A stretch of DNA of 64,000 nucleotides from JAEUMG01 sp963805405 (GCA_963805405.1 CAWDUC010000020.1:682001-746000), one strand, 5' to 3'; positions 9,068 to 18,899 are shown, counted from the first letter of the stretch. Numbers and translations are program-made. Notes: a model not told the origin generated them from the letters alone.

Positions 9068-10432
9068 ATGCTTACACGCGTAATCGGATCCGCCCTGCTC
9101 TGTCTGGCGCTGTGCGCAAGCGCGCTTGTTGCGCATGCCCAGGAATGGCCCCTGCAGGGCACGACGCTGTTCGAGAATGTCCGGGTGTTCGACGGCACCG
9201 GCTCGGCCTTGTCCGAGCCCACAAACGTGCTCGTCAAGGATGGCTTGATTGCCAAGATTTCCAAGGAGCCCATTCCGGTCGATCGCAGCGCGACCACGAC
9301 GATCATCGCCGGTAACGGCCGGACATTGATGCCGGGCCTGATCGATGCGCATTGGCACACGATGCTGATCCGCCTGACGCCGTTGCAGGCGCTCAACGCC
9401 GGCGTCGGTTATCAGAATTTGCTTGCCGCCGAGGAGGCCCGGGCAACCCTGTTCCGCGGCTTCACGACAGTGCGTGACATGGGCGGGCCTTCCTTCGACC
9501 TCAAACGCGCGGTCGATGAGGGCATTGTCTGGGGGCCGCGCATCTATCCCTCCGGCGCGATGATCTCGATCACCGGCGGCCACGGCGATTTCCGCTCGCC
9601 CACCGAACTGCCGCGACCGCTCGGCACGGCGCAATCGCGGATCGAGTTGATTGGTGGCGCCATGATCGCCGACAGCCCGGATGAGGTGCGCCTCAGGACG
9701 CGCGAACAACTCATGCAAGGAGCCTCGCAGATCAAGCTGACGGCGGGAGGTGGTGTTGCCTCGCCTTTCAGCCCACTCGACGTCTCGACATTCACGGAAC
9801 CGGAGATGCGTGCGGCCGTCGAGGCAGCAGAAAACTGGGGCACCTATGTCGCCACGCACGCCTATACGTCGGCGGCGATACAGCGAGCGATCAGCGCCGG
9901 CGTGAAGGTGATCGAGCATGGCCACCTGATGGATGAGGCAACGGCGAAGCTGATGGCCGACAAGGGAATCTGGCTCAGCACCCAGCCTTTCCTCGCTGAT
10001 GCAGGCGGCGGCGCGAGCCAACTCGGACCCGCCGAACAAGCGAAGAAGGCGCAGGTGGTGGCGGGAACGGATAATGTCTACAAGCTGGCCAAGAAGTACA
10101 ACCTCAAGACAGCCTTCGGCACCGACATCCTTTTCTCGCCGCAGGAAGCGGCGGAACAGGGCTCGCGCCTTGTCGCTCTTCAGAAGTGGTACACGCCAGC
10201 CGAAGCGTTGAAGATGGCAACCCACGACAATGCCGAATTGCTGACATTGACGGGGATGCGCAATCCCTATCCGGGGAAGCTCGGCGTCGTCGAGGAAGGG
10301 GCAATCGCCGACCTGCTGCTCGTCGATGGCGATCCGACGAAGGACCTAAGCCTCGTTGCCGATCCCTTGAAGAACTTCAAGGTGATCATGAAGGACGGAA
10401 AGATCTACAAGAACTCGCTGGACTGGAAGTAG
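9068..10432 (+). CDS. exported amidohydrolase family protein
   Basis: Metal-dependent amidohydrolase, 454 residues, of the imidazolonepropionase/Xaa-Pro-dipeptidase-like branch. A signal peptide (residues 1-24, ending AHAQ) implies periplasmic location. Metal ligands: HWH at 95-97 (LIDAHWHT), then His residues in ATHAYT and IEHGHL, and the Asp in FGTDILF. The closing GKLGVVEEGAIADLLLVDGD strand is typical of the composite domain. A terminator precedes it and a hairpin follows, so it is probably transcribed alone. Its place among sulfatases and Ntn hydrolases suggests catabolism of amide-containing compounds; that is inference. Confidence 0.88.
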   Translation: MLTRVIGSALLCLALCASALVAHAQEWPLQGTTLFENVRVFDGTGSALSEPTNVLVKDGLIAKISKEPIPVDRSATTTIIAGNGRTLMPGLIDAHWHTMLIRLTPLQALNAGVGYQNLLAAEEARATLFRGFTTVRDMGGPSFDLKRAVDEGIVWGPRIYPSGAMISITGGHGDFRSPTELPRPLGTAQSRIELIGGAMIADSPDEVRLRTREQLMQGASQIKLTAGGGVASPFSPLDVSTFTEPEMRAAVEAAENWGTYVATHAYTSAAIQRAISAGVKVIEHGHLMDEATAKLMADKGIWLSTQPFLADAGGGASQLGPAEQAKKAQVVAGTDNVYKLAKKYNLKTAFGTDILFSPQEAAEQGSRLVALQKWYTPAEALKMATHDNAELLTLTGMRNPYPGKLGVVEEGAIADLLLVDGDPTKDLSLVADPLKNFKVIMKDGKIYKNSLDWK

Positions 10433-10437
10433 GATTT

Positions 10438-10468
10438 GGTCTTCTCCCGTTCGCGGGAAAGGAAGACC
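10438..10468. terminator. UUCG-capped hairpin between convergent genes
   Basis: Stem GGTCTTC-TCCCG, loop TTCG, then CGGGA-(AAG bulge)-GAAGACC. It fills the gap between the amidohydrolase and the convergent agmatinase-like gene. The C(UUCG)G tetraloop is exceptionally stable. No T run follows on either strand, so its terminator role is inferred. Confidence 0.55.
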
Positions 10469-10472
10469 TGGC

Positions 10473-11465
10473 TTAGCCGCCCCGCTTGCGATCCGCGATG
10501 AGGCTCACGATCTCGTACATGATGTGGGCGGCCACCATGGCTGTGATATTGTTGGGCGAGTCCTTGGTCGGCATAAGACAGACGACATCGCCGCCGATGA
10601 CATTGAGCCCACGCACGCTGCGTAACAATTGGTTGGCTTCATCGATCGACCAGCCGGTGACGCCCGCTTCGATATTGGAAACGCCAGGCGCTACCGCCGG
10701 ATCGAGGCAATCGAGATCGAAGGTGATGTAGAGCGGGCTGTCACCGATGCGCTTGCGGATAATATCGATACACGCCTCGGCGCCGATCTCGCGATAGCGG
10801 TCCATGGTGATGACCTCGTAGCCAAGGTCATAGGACGGTTGCAGCCAGTTGCGAGTGCGCGGATTACCGCGCATGCCGATTTGTGTACTGCGGCTGGCAT
10901 CGAGATTGCCCTGGCGCACGCAATAGGCGGCCCAATGGGCCGCCGATTTCTTCGCGCCCATCCAGTGCTCGATATTTTCGTAGGCATCGGTATGTGCATC
11001 GAGATGAAGGAGCGCCGCCTTTCGTCCGCCGGTCAGCCTGCTGCCCTCGCCCGCGATGGCCTGGACGATGCCGCCGGTGATGCCATGATCGCCGCCGATC
11101 GAAACGGGGTTGATGCCGGCATCGGCAATTCGCTTGAAGAATGCCGAGATGCGCTCGACGCATCTTTCGTTGTCCATCGCCTCCGGCAAGGGAACATCGC
11201 CGACATCGCAAATACGCGCGACCTCCCATGGCGAGAAATCAAAATGTTTGTGGTAGCGGCGATTATGCGCGGAAACATTCCGCACGGCGCGCGGCCCCAG
11301 ATGCTGGTCGCGCTCGGTCGAGCCATTGCCGGAACTGTGCGGAACGCCGACCAAGGCGATGTCGCAATCCTTGAGGTCCGGCGCGTAAGGCGCGCGAAAA
11401 AGCGTTGGGACGCCCCACCAATAGAGCGTCTCCATCATCATCCGGTCGGTAGCGTCGTCGCTCAT
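10473..11465 (-). CDS. agmatinase/arginase family ureohydrolase
   Basis: Binuclear manganese hydrolase, 330 residues, cytoplasmic. Ligand motifs are complete: GGDHG (124-128), LDAHTDAYEN (Asp156, His158, Asp160) and FDLDCLDP (Asp250, Asp252). The family cleaves guanidino groups to urea and an amine (agmatine, arginine, guanidinobutyrate and others); the exact substrate is not readable. Its ATG overlaps the stop of the upstream glutathione S-transferase gene (ATGA), so the two form an operon. Any urea released could feed nitrogen metabolism linked to the urt transporter of this window, but that link is speculative. Confidence 0.88.
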   Translation of the reverse strand: MSDDATDRMMMETLYWWGVPTLFRAPYAPDLKDCDIALVGVPHSSGNGSTERDQHLGPRAVRNVSAHNRRYHKHFDFSPWEVARICDVGDVPLPEAMDNERCVERISAFFKRIADAGINPVSIGGDHGITGGIVQAIAGEGSRLTGGRKAALLHLDAHTDAYENIEHWMGAKKSAAHWAAYCVRQGNLDASRSTQIGMRGNPRTRNWLQPSYDLGYEVITMDRYREIGAEACIDIIRKRIGDSPLYITFDLDCLDPAVAPGVSNIEAGVTGWSIDEANQLLRSVRGLNVIGGDVVCLMPTKDSPNNITAMVAAHIMYEIVSLIADRKRGG

Positions 11466-12112
11466 GCGCCATAGGCCCCTAATCCCATCACGCCGTGGGC
11501 TTCTAGGGCGGCCTTGAGCTTGGGACGGGCGCGCACGGCGGCCGAGACCTTGGCCATATGCGGGTATCGGGTGAGATGCTCCGCTTCGGATGGTCGCGCC
11601 CAGAGGCTGAGCATAAAAAGGTAGATATCTGCTGCGGAAAATCGGTCACCGAGGATGAAGGGGCCCTCTTTTGCAAGTCGTGCTTCGATCATGTCGAACA
11701 GCGCGCTGGCATTCTCGGATGCACGGCGGGCAACGGTCGCCTTCTCATCCTCGGTGTCGGCGAGCATGCCCGGCGCGAAGTGAATGCTGATCATCTGGTA
11801 GAGATTGACCGACATGAAGACGAGCCAGGAGAGATATTCGGCGTGATCGGCCTCGCCCGGTGCCGGTGCAAGCTTCTTGTCCGGATGCGCATCGGTGAGG
11901 AAGGCCACGATCGCGGCCGATTCGATGATAGGACGGCCGTCGGGAAGGCCAAGCACGGGTACGAAACCGAGCGGGCTGATCTCCTTGAATTTAGGGTCTC
12001 GCACCTGGTCGCCAGTCATCCAGATGTTCTGGTAGGGCACACCCAGTTCCTCAAGCACACAGTGCGGCGCAAGCGAACCCCAGGTCTTCACGTTATAAAG
12101 CTTGTACATCAT
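11462..12112 (-). CDS. glutathione S-transferase family protein
   Basis: Cytosolic GST-like protein, 216 residues: a thioredoxin-fold N-terminus (KLYNVKTWGS, the cis-Pro region GFVPVLGLPDG, then PIIESAAIVAFL with the glutathione-binding Glu-Ser) followed by an all-helical C-terminal domain with the FILGDRFSAADIYL capping motif. The frame extends upstream, but the ATG at 12112, right after a GGGGGAG ribosome site, gives the normal family length. It is translationally coupled to the downstream ureohydrolase. The substrate is unknown. Confidence 0.88.
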   Translation of the reverse strand: MMYKLYNVKTWGSLAPHCVLEELGVPYQNIWMTGDQVRDPKFKEISPLGFVPVLGLPDGRPIIESAAIVAFLTDAHPDKKLAPAPGEADHAEYLSWLVFMSVNLYQMISIHFAPGMLADTEDEKATVARRASENASALFDMIEARLAKEGPFILGDRFSAADIYLFMLSLWARPSEAEHLTRYPHMAKVSAAVRARPKLKAALEAHGVMGLGAYGA

Positions 12113-12189
12113 CACTCCCCCACAAGAGCCGAAGTGAAGCCGAAACCAGTGCCCTGCGCAACCGTGTGATGATGCGCTAAGATTGCCGC

Positions 12190-13491
12190 ATGACCGACGC
12201 AGGCGAATGGCACGGTGGCGGGTTCTGTCGCGACTGTCTTGCAGAGGCAGCCGATGATGCGGAGCGCTGCGGACAATGCCGCAGCCCGCGCCTGTTGCGG
12301 CATGCCGAATTGCGCCAATTGCGCGTAGCGCATCTTGACTGCGACGCCTTTTACGCGGCGGTCGAGAAGCGCGACGATCCATCTTTGCGCGACAAGCCGG
12401 TGATCGTCGGTGGCGAACGGCGCGGCGTGGTTTCAACCTGCTGCTATATCGCGCGCATCAAGGGCGTGCGTTCGGCAATGCCCATGTTCAAGGCGCTGAA
12501 GCTTTGTCCGGAAGCAACGGTCATCACGCCAAACATGCAGAAGTATGTGGCGGTGGGTCGCGAAGTTCGCGCCAAACTGCTCGCCCTCACGCCAGCGGTC
12601 GAGCCCTTGTCGATCGATGAGGCCTTTCTCGACCTCGCCGGGACGGAGCGGTTGCATGGCCACAGTGCCGCCGTGAGCCTGGCGGTTCTCGCACGCGAGA
12701 TCGAGCGCGAGATCGGCATCACGGTTTCGATCGGGCTTTCGTATAACAAGTTTCTCGCCAAGGTCGCCTCCGATCTCGAAAAGCCGCGTGGGTTTTCGGT
12801 GATCGGCAAGGCCGAGGCGAAGGATTTCCTCGCGCGCCAGAAAGTCAGTCTCATATGGGGTGTAGGCAAGGCCATGCAGGAGCGCCTGGCACGCGCCGGC
12901 ATCACCGGCATCGGACAATTGCAGACGCGTGAAAAATCCTGGCTGATGCGCGAATTCGGCTCGATCGGAGCGCGGCTCTATCACCTCTCACGCGGCGAGG
13001 ACATCCGACATGTCGAGCCGGATGACGAAAGCAAGAGCATCAGTTCGGAGACGACTTTCAACGAAGACATTTCGGACTACAAGGAACTCGAACGCATCCT
13101 CTGGCGGATGAGCGAGCGGGTCTCGCGGCGCGCCAAGGCCGAGGAGATGGCGGGAAGCACCGTCGTGCTGAAGCTCAAGACGGCGGATTTCAAAATCCGC
13201 ACGAGAAACGTAACGCTCGGCGAACCGACGCAGCTAGCGGATCGCATTTTTTCGGCAGCACGCCCCCTGCTCCAACGCGAAACCGGGACGACACGCTATC
13301 GTCTGCTTGGCATCGGCATTACGCATCTGACGCAGGCAGCGAGATCGCCCGATGTCGAAACCCTCGACGCAATCGCAGCGGCCCGCGGCAAGGCTGAGCT
13401 TGCTATGGACAAGCTGCGAGATAAGTTCGGGCAGGAGGCGATCGAGCGCGGTCTGGGATTCAGCAAACGTGGAAGCGAAGGAGACGATTAG
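12190..13491 (+). CDS. dinB: DNA polymerase IV with N-terminal zinc ribbon
   Basis: Y-family translesion polymerase, 433 residues. Catalytic acids: Asp50 in HLDCDAFYA and Asp143/Glu144 in SIDEAFLDL. Palm, fingers and little-finger regions are all present, the last around residues 290-400. About 40 residues ahead of the polymerase core carry CRDC and CGQC (Cys13, 16, 27, 30), a probable four-cysteine zinc ribbon common in alphaproteobacterial DinB and absent from E. coli Pol IV. It is divergent from the GST gene, and its stop overlaps the stop of the LysR gene. I see no GTTC-N7-GTTC box in the 77 bases upstream. Confidence 0.94.
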   Translation: MTDAGEWHGGGFCRDCLAEAADDAERCGQCRSPRLLRHAELRQLRVAHLDCDAFYAAVEKRDDPSLRDKPVIVGGERRGVVSTCCYIARIKGVRSAMPMFKALKLCPEATVITPNMQKYVAVGREVRAKLLALTPAVEPLSIDEAFLDLAGTERLHGHSAAVSLAVLAREIEREIGITVSIGLSYNKFLAKVASDLEKPRGFSVIGKAEAKDFLARQKVSLIWGVGKAMQERLARAGITGIGQLQTREKSWLMREFGSIGARLYHLSRGEDIRHVEPDDESKSISSETTFNEDISDYKELERILWRMSERVSRRAKAEEMAGSTVVLKLKTADFKIRTRNVTLGEPTQLADRIFSAARPLLQRETGTTRYRLLGIGITHLTQAARSPDVETLDAIAAARGKAELAMDKLRDKFGQEAIERGLGFSKRGSEGDD

Positions 13492-14417
13492 GCTCTGTTT
13501 TGGCCCGTCTTCGCCTCGATGCCGCGGACGATCTTGATGAAGGCCTGAGCCGCAGGCGACAGCGTGCGCCCGCGCCTCCAGATGAAGCCGTAGTTGAGAA
13601 CGAGCCAGGGAACCTCAACCGGCAAAATCACGAGGCGATTTTGTGCAAGTTCTTCCGTGATCATCGCCGGCAGCGCGCCGGAAAGCGCATCGCCACTCAA
13701 AACAATCCGCTTGATGGCGCCAAAGTTCTCGACCCTGAGGCGCGGCACCAAGCGCTTTGTCGTACTGTCGATAGAGCCGAATGGCCTTGCTTCCCGTGGC
13801 ATGAATTCGCTCATGGTCGCGGGTAAACTTGGCCCGACCCAAGGATAGTCGAACAGATTGTCGATGGTGAGGTGGGTCTTACTCAAGATAGGGTGACCAG
13901 CGCGGCAGAACATCGGCACGGCGCACTGGCGAATCGGCTCGGTCACGAGTTCGGGATTGCCGGCCGCGACGGTGATGTCGGCGATGCCGAGATCACACCG
14001 CCCTGTGAGGATATCCTCGATCACGCCCACCCATTGCTTGATAGTCAGGTCGCATTGGAGCCAAGGATGCTGGCGGGACAGTTCGGCCATCCCTTCATGC
14101 GCCGATATCTCGGCCGGGTAGATGCCTGAAGCGATATTGAGCGTGCCGAGGTCGAGCCCTTTGGCAAGTTCGATTTCGCGGAGCAATTCCTCAAATGCGT
14201 TGGCGAGGGCGGCGCTGCGCATCAACACGATATCACCGAAGGCAGTGGGCGCTATCGGTGCGGCCCGGTCAAAGAGTTTGACGCCCAGAACGTTCTCGAG
14301 ATGGTTGAGGCCTTTTGAGAGAGCCGGCTGCGAAATACCGAGCTGCTCGGCAGCGCGGCCAAAGTGACGGTATTTGGCCAGAGCGTTGACGAGTTCGAGA
14401 TGATGGAGCGAATGCAT
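13488..14417 (-). CDS. LysR-family transcriptional regulator
   Basis: 309 residues. The N-terminal winged helix-turn-helix (about residues 5-62) reads HFGRAAEQLGISQPALSKGL, followed by the linker helix and a periplasmic-binding-protein-like effector domain (from about residue 90). It is divergent from the sulfatase at 14542, the usual geometry for a LysR regulator and its target, so it is the prime candidate to control that gene and perhaps the transpeptidase and Ntn hydrolase beyond. The effector is unknown. Confidence 0.92.
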   Translation of the reverse strand: MHSLHHLELVNALAKYRHFGRAAEQLGISQPALSKGLNHLENVLGVKLFDRAAPIAPTAFGDIVLMRSAALANAFEELLREIELAKGLDLGTLNIASGIYPAEISAHEGMAELSRQHPWLQCDLTIKQWVGVIEDILTGRCDLGIADITVAAGNPELVTEPIRQCAVPMFCRAGHPILSKTHLTIDNLFDYPWVGPSLPATMSEFMPREARPFGSIDSTTKRLVPRLRVENFGAIKRIVLSGDALSGALPAMITEELAQNRLVILPVEVPWLVLNYGFIWRRGRTLSPAAQAFIKIVRGIEAKTGQNRA

Positions 14418-14541
14418 GATGCCTCGAGGCTATGAATATATAACAATAAGATATTGGATTTAACTTTGACGATAGCTTACGGCTAACTCGTTTTCAACAG
14501 ACATCCGAGCCGGGGGCCGGCTCTCAATGGGAGAAACGAGG
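14418..14541. promoter_or_regulatory. divergent LysR / sulfatase intergenic region
   Basis: The AT-rich 124-base gap holds a perfect short inverted repeat CAATA-AGA-TATTG at 14445-14457, within reach of a LysR-type site, and ends in the leader GGGAGAAACGA (14529-14539) that serves as ribosome site. No convincing -35/-10 pair stands out. Regulation by the adjacent LysR protein is inferred from layout. Confidence 0.4.
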
Positions 14542-16109
14542 ATGCTTCGACCGGACTTCTCGCGACGGCTTACATTGTTCGCCGCCGCTCTATTGTGCCT
14601 TGGAGGGCTAAGCCACCAGGCATCTGCACAAGACAAGAAACCCAATATCCTCGTGATCTGGGGCGACGACATCGGGCAATTCAACATCAGCGCCTATAAT
14701 CGCGGCATGATGGGTTACAAGACGCCCAACATCGACAGCATCGCCAATGATGGCGCGCTGTTTACCGACTGGTACGGACAGCAGAGCTGCACAGCGGGAC
14801 GAGCCGCGTTCATTACCGGCCAATCGCCGATCCGCACCGGCCTCACAAAAGTGGGCCTGCCCGGCGCGCCGGAAGGCATGAAGATCGAAGATCCGACAAT
14901 CGCCACGCTGCTCAAGCCATTGGGCTATGTGACGGGCCAGTTCGGCAAGAACCATCTCGGCGACCGCGACGACATGCTGCCGACAAACAACGGGTTCGAT
15001 GAGTTCTTCGGCAATCTTTATCATCTGAATGCCGAGGAAGAACCCGAGAACGTCGATTATCCCAAGAGCGAAGAATTCAAAAAGATGTTCGGTCCGCGCG
15101 GCGTGATCCATTCATGGGCGCAGGCCGACGGAACGCAGAAGATCACTGATACCGGCCCGCTCACCAAGAAGCGGATGGAGACAGTGGATGAAGAGGTCAC
15201 TAAGTCGGCCCTCGATTTCATCGACAAGGCGCACAAGGACGACAAGCCGTTCTTCGTGTGGTGGAACTCGACCCGGATGCATGTCTTCACGCATCTGAAG
15301 CCCGAGTCGGAGGGCAAGACCGGCTACGGCATTTATGCCGACGGCATGGCAGAACACGACGCGCAGGTTGGGCAGCTTCTCGCCAAGCTCAAGGAACTCG
15401 GCATCGAGAACGACACGATCGTCATGTACTCGACCGACAATGGCGCGGAGACCTTCACGTGGCCCGACGGCGGCACGACAATGTTCCGCGGCGAGAAGAA
15501 TACCAATTGGGAAGGCGGCTATCGCGTCCCAACCGTCATCCGGTGGCCCGGCACCATCAAGCCCGGAACCGTGGTCAATGATGTCGCCGCGCATGAGGAT
15601 ATGCTCACGACACTTCTCGCCGCAGCCGGCGATCCGAAGGTGAAAGAGGAATTGCTCAAAGGCGAGAAGATCGGCAACCGCGACTACAAGGTCCATCTCG
15701 ACGGCTATGATCTCGCTCCGGCGCTCAAGGGTGAAGCCGCCTGGCCGCGCAAGGAGTTCATCTACTGGACGGACGACGGCAGTGTCGCGGCCTTGCGCTA
15801 CGGCCCATGGAAGGTGACGTTCCTCGAACAGAAGGGCGAGGGATTGCGGGTCTGGCAAGAGGCTTTCGATGTCCTGCGCGCGCCGCTCCTCACCAATCTG
15901 CGGATGGACCCGTTCGAACGCGCGGAGCATGAGCATGCCATGGGATTCCAGCGCTGGTACATGGAGCACATGTTCATGATCGCTCCAGGCAATCAGCCTA
16001 TGTCGCCAATTGGCTGCAGAGCTTCAAGGAATTCCCGCCACGTCAGAAGCCCGGAAGCTTCAACCTGGAAAACGTCATGCAGAGTCTGACCTCGGTCAGC
16101 GGGAACTGA
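14542..16109 (+). CDS. arylsulfatase, exported, second intact copy (frameshift near 3' end)
   Basis: Type I sulfatase of about 522 residues, paralogous to the 7252 gene. The signal peptide ends at ASAQ (about residue 30), the FGly motif is CTAGR (Cys83), and ligand motifs are VIWGDDIG, FGKNHLGD and YSTDNGAE. I prefer ATG 14542 to ATG 14527 because GGGAGAAACGA then acts as Shine-Dalgarno. Near 16005 one base is missing; restoring it gives NQAYVANWLQSFKEFPPRQ and a stop at 16107-16109, matching the family end. It is divergent from its likely LysR regulator. The substrate is unknown. Confidence 0.92.
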
Positions 16110-16236
16110 CGGGATCTTGGACCCGGGTGCGGCGCTGGGGTGACCGGCGCCGCCTCGACTGACGCATTTACGCCTCATGCTCGCGGGAGTAGTATTCCCG
16201 CCAGCGGGACAAGGACAATCTCCGGGAGATAATTCG

Positions 16237-16870
16237 ATGACTGAGTTCGAGCCAGATCGCGGATTGCGGATCAGCCGGCGCAAGCTAATTGCCGGTGCAC
16301 ATCGCGAGCGCCCTGCCGTTGCCACTTGCGTATCCTGCGCTGGCGGATGAAAACGACCCCTATCCACTGCCTGCGTTCGACTACAACAAACTGCCAAAGG
16401 CCTATCGGCGCACGATCGTCGAATATACGGGACACCATCGTCCGGGCACGATCATCGTCAATACATCCGACCGGCAGCTTTATCTCATCGTCGATGGTGG
16501 CCAGGCCGTCCGCTATGGCTGTGCGGTCGGCAAGGACGGCTTTCGCTGGGCTGGGCTAGCCGATGTCTCGCGCAAAGTTATGTGGCCAACCTGGACGCCG
16601 CCAAAGGAAATGATCGAACGGCATCCCGAGAAGGCGAAATGGGCGGACGGAATGCCTGGCGGGCCTGATAATCCGCTCGGGGCACGGGCGCTCTATCTGT
16701 TCCAGAACGGCAACGACACCCTGTTCCGGATTCACGGGACGACGGAGCCCCTCTCGATCGGCCATAATGCCTCTTCAGGGTGCATTCGCATGGTCAATCA
16801 GGACGTGGTGGATCTCTATGCCCGCGCGCCAGTCGGCACCCGCGTCATCGTGATGGTCGAAGGAACCTGA
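16237..16870 (+). CDS. L,D-transpeptidase (YkuD), probable Tat export (one frameshift)
   Basis: Periplasmic L,D-transpeptidase of about 210 residues. The catalytic signature is intact: RIHGT, then SSGCIRM with the nucleophilic Cys, then NQDVVDLY. The in-frame segment alone lacks a proper N-terminus. Reading from ATG 16237 (GGGAG nine bases upstream) and dropping one base near 16299 gives a start with SRRKLIAGA followed by a hydrophobic stretch ending PALADEND, a twin-arginine-type signal. The family crosslinks peptidoglycan or anchors proteins to it. It sits between the sulfatase and Ntn hydrolase copy 2, same strand. Confidence 0.85.
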
Positions 16871-16952
16871 AGCGCCAGTTTGAGCTGACCGGCTAACGAA
16901 TTCTTCCATTTTCTCAATCACCGTGCTCGGCCTGCCAACTGGAGAGTTTCAC

Positions 16953-18050
16953 ATGCCCATGTTCCCGACCCTGCGTAAGGCTGTTGCCACGCTCGCAACG
17001 GCGGCGCTGTTACTCAGCACTGCGGCCGAGTCCTGCACCGGCATAAGGCTCACCGCTGAGGACGGGACGGTGGTTCATGCTCGAACGCTTGAGTTCGGAA
17101 TCGATCTCGATTCGGACATCCTGATGATCCCACGCGGCTTTGCCCGGACAGGGACGACTCCCGACGGAAAGCCGGGCCTCACATGGAAGACGAAATATGC
17201 CAGTGTCGGTGCCAATGGCGCCGGATTGCCAATCCTTCTCGACGGGCTGAACGAGAAGGGGCTTGCCACCGGTACCTTCTATTTCCCGGGCTCGGCCGGC
17301 TACATGCCCTATGTCGAGGCTGATGCAGGGAAGACCATCGCGCAGTGGGAAGTGGGCTCCTATCTTCTGGAAAATTTCGCGACCGTCGCTGAGGTCAGGG
17401 CGAATATCGGGAACGTTATTGTCGCAAGCACGGTCCTGAAGGCCTGGGGCTTTGCGCCGGAAGCGCATTACATCGTTCATGACGCGAGCGGGCAAAGCGC
17501 CGTCATCGAATATGTCGGCGGCAAGCTTACGATGTATGATGCGCCGCTCGGCGTCATCACCAACAGCCCGTCCTTCGACTGGCACATGACCAATCTGCGC
17601 AACTATCTCAATTTCTCGATCAATAATGCGCCGGACGTAAAGCTTGGATCGGTGACACTCACCCCGACCGGCCAGGGATCGGGAATGCTCGGTCTGCCGG
17701 GAGACTTCACCCCTCCGTCGCAATTCGTGCGGGCTGTGGCCTTCAGCCAGTCGATATTGCCGTCGAAGACCGGCGACGATGCGGTGCTCGAAGCCTTCCA
17801 CGTCCTCAATCAGTTTGACATTCCCAAGGGCGCCGCGCGGGACCGCGAGAAGGATGCGCACGGCAATGTCGTTGCAGATTACACATTATGGACGGCGGCA
17901 AGCGATCTCAAACGGATGCGCTACTACTTCCGCACCTACGACAATAGCCAGATCCGGATGCTGGATCTCATGAAAATGGACGTGGATGGTTCGGACATCG
18001 TGACGGTTTCCATGAAAGGCGATGAGGTGATCGAGTCCCTCACGCCGTAA
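16953..18050 (+). CDS. choloylglycine hydrolase / penicillin V acylase-like Ntn hydrolase, copy 2
   Basis: Intact paralogue of the 5509 gene, 365 residues. The signal peptide ends before Cys28 (STAAES then CTGIRL), the N-terminal nucleophile. Conserved Arg (HARTLEFG), Asp (LLDGLNEKG), Asn (ITNSPSFDWHMTNLRNY) and the LPGDFTPPSQF Arg-region equivalent are present; copy 2 has Gln-Phe where copy 1 has Arg-Phe. Start ATG 16953 follows a GGAGAG site; a GTG at 16923 is less likely. Role: hydrolysis of amide bonds of exported or environmental substrates in the periplasm. It gives the template that exposes the frameshifts of copy 1. Confidence 0.9.
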   Translation: MPMFPTLRKAVATLATAALLLSTAAESCTGIRLTAEDGTVVHARTLEFGIDLDSDILMIPRGFARTGTTPDGKPGLTWKTKYASVGANGAGLPILLDGLNEKGLATGTFYFPGSAGYMPYVEADAGKTIAQWEVGSYLLENFATVAEVRANIGNVIVASTVLKAWGFAPEAHYIVHDASGQSAVIEYVGGKLTMYDAPLGVITNSPSFDWHMTNLRNYLNFSINNAPDVKLGSVTLTPTGQGSGMLGLPGDFTPPSQFVRAVAFSQSILPSKTGDDAVLEAFHVLNQFDIPKGAARDREKDAHGNVVADYTLWTAASDLKRMRYYFRTYDNSQIRMLDLMKMDVDGSDIVTVSMKGDEVIESLTP

Positions 18051-18056
18051 ATGTCG

Positions 18057-18899
18057 TCACTCGCAAGGTGATTGCTTAAGGAAGTCGAGGACTTTCAGGT
18101 TTCCGCCCAGGGCGAAATCGCCGTAGTCGAGCACGAGGTTATCGGCGACCCCGTTCTCGTACATGGTGAAACCGATCTGATAGGCGGGCGTAGCTTCGCC
18201 CTGATCCTCGCCCGACTTCGTCGAGTAGAAGGAAATCGTCATGGGCCAGGAGGAAAGCTTCGCCAGAACATCGCCGGACGCCCCGGTAATGGTCATTTTT
18301 GCCTGGCCGGGCGACTTCTTCAAGCCAATGAAGGCTATTGCACGATAGCCGGAACTGTCGTCGGAGCCATCAAAGACAAGGGTCGAGTCATGCGTGCTGC
18401 CGGCCATAGCGGCGCGGAGCAGCCGCTTCTGATGTTCTATCGAGAACACGGTATCAGGCGAGAGTTCAATCGATTGTTGCTCGGGCTTCTCGATCTCAGC
18501 ATGCCCGGAGCCGCCTTTCGCATCACGCTTGGCTGAAACCTTACGTTCCGCCTGCTGATTGCCGTCGAGGAATTCGCGTTGGTCATAGCGCATGGAGAGA
18601 CCGTCCCCCGATTCCCAACTCGCCGACTGGGTGTCGACGAGCCGTCCGTTTCCTTCCCGGGGCCGAAATTCATTGGCCATTCGGAAATTGGTGGTCCAGC
18701 CTTCGCAATCCGAACCACCCAGTTCCATGGCAAGGCGGCCGTCGGCGCCCGACAGGTCGGCACGCTCATCCGCCCGCGTGAGCGTTACGTCATAGACGGC
18801 CCGATGCGGCGCCAAGATCACCTCGGCAGCCAATCCTAGCCCCGGTGCGGCCTGTAGCGCGCCCAGCGCCAGAACAACCACCCTCAAACCTTGCTTCAT
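18057..18899 (-). CDS. eipB: EipB-like periplasmic envelope integrity protein (DUF1849)
   Basis: About 280 residues with a signal peptide (MKQG then a hydrophobic stretch to GLAA). The family is a periplasmic beta-spiral protein that in Brucella maintains cell-envelope integrity. Seen here are the family opening LAPHRAVYDVTL, a cysteine in GGSDCEGW and a last cysteine in QSPCE, positions that in the Brucella protein form a disulfide. A GTG at 18908 preceded by AGAGG is an alternative start. It is convergent with the Ntn hydrolase, six bases apart. Confidence 0.86.
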   Translation of the reverse strand: MKQGLRVVVLALGALQAAPGLGLAAEVILAPHRAVYDVTLTRADERADLSGADGRLAMELGGSDCEGWTTNFRMANEFRPREGNGRLVDTQSASWESGDGLSMRYDQREFLDGNQQAERKVSAKRDAKGGSGHAEIEKPEQQSIELSPDTVFSIEHQKRLLRAAMAGSTHDSTLVFDGSDDSSGYRAIAFIGLKKSPGQAKMTITGASGDVLAKLSSWPMTISFYSTKSGEDQGEATPAYQIGFTMYENGVADNLVLDYGDFALGGNLKVLDFLKQSPCE

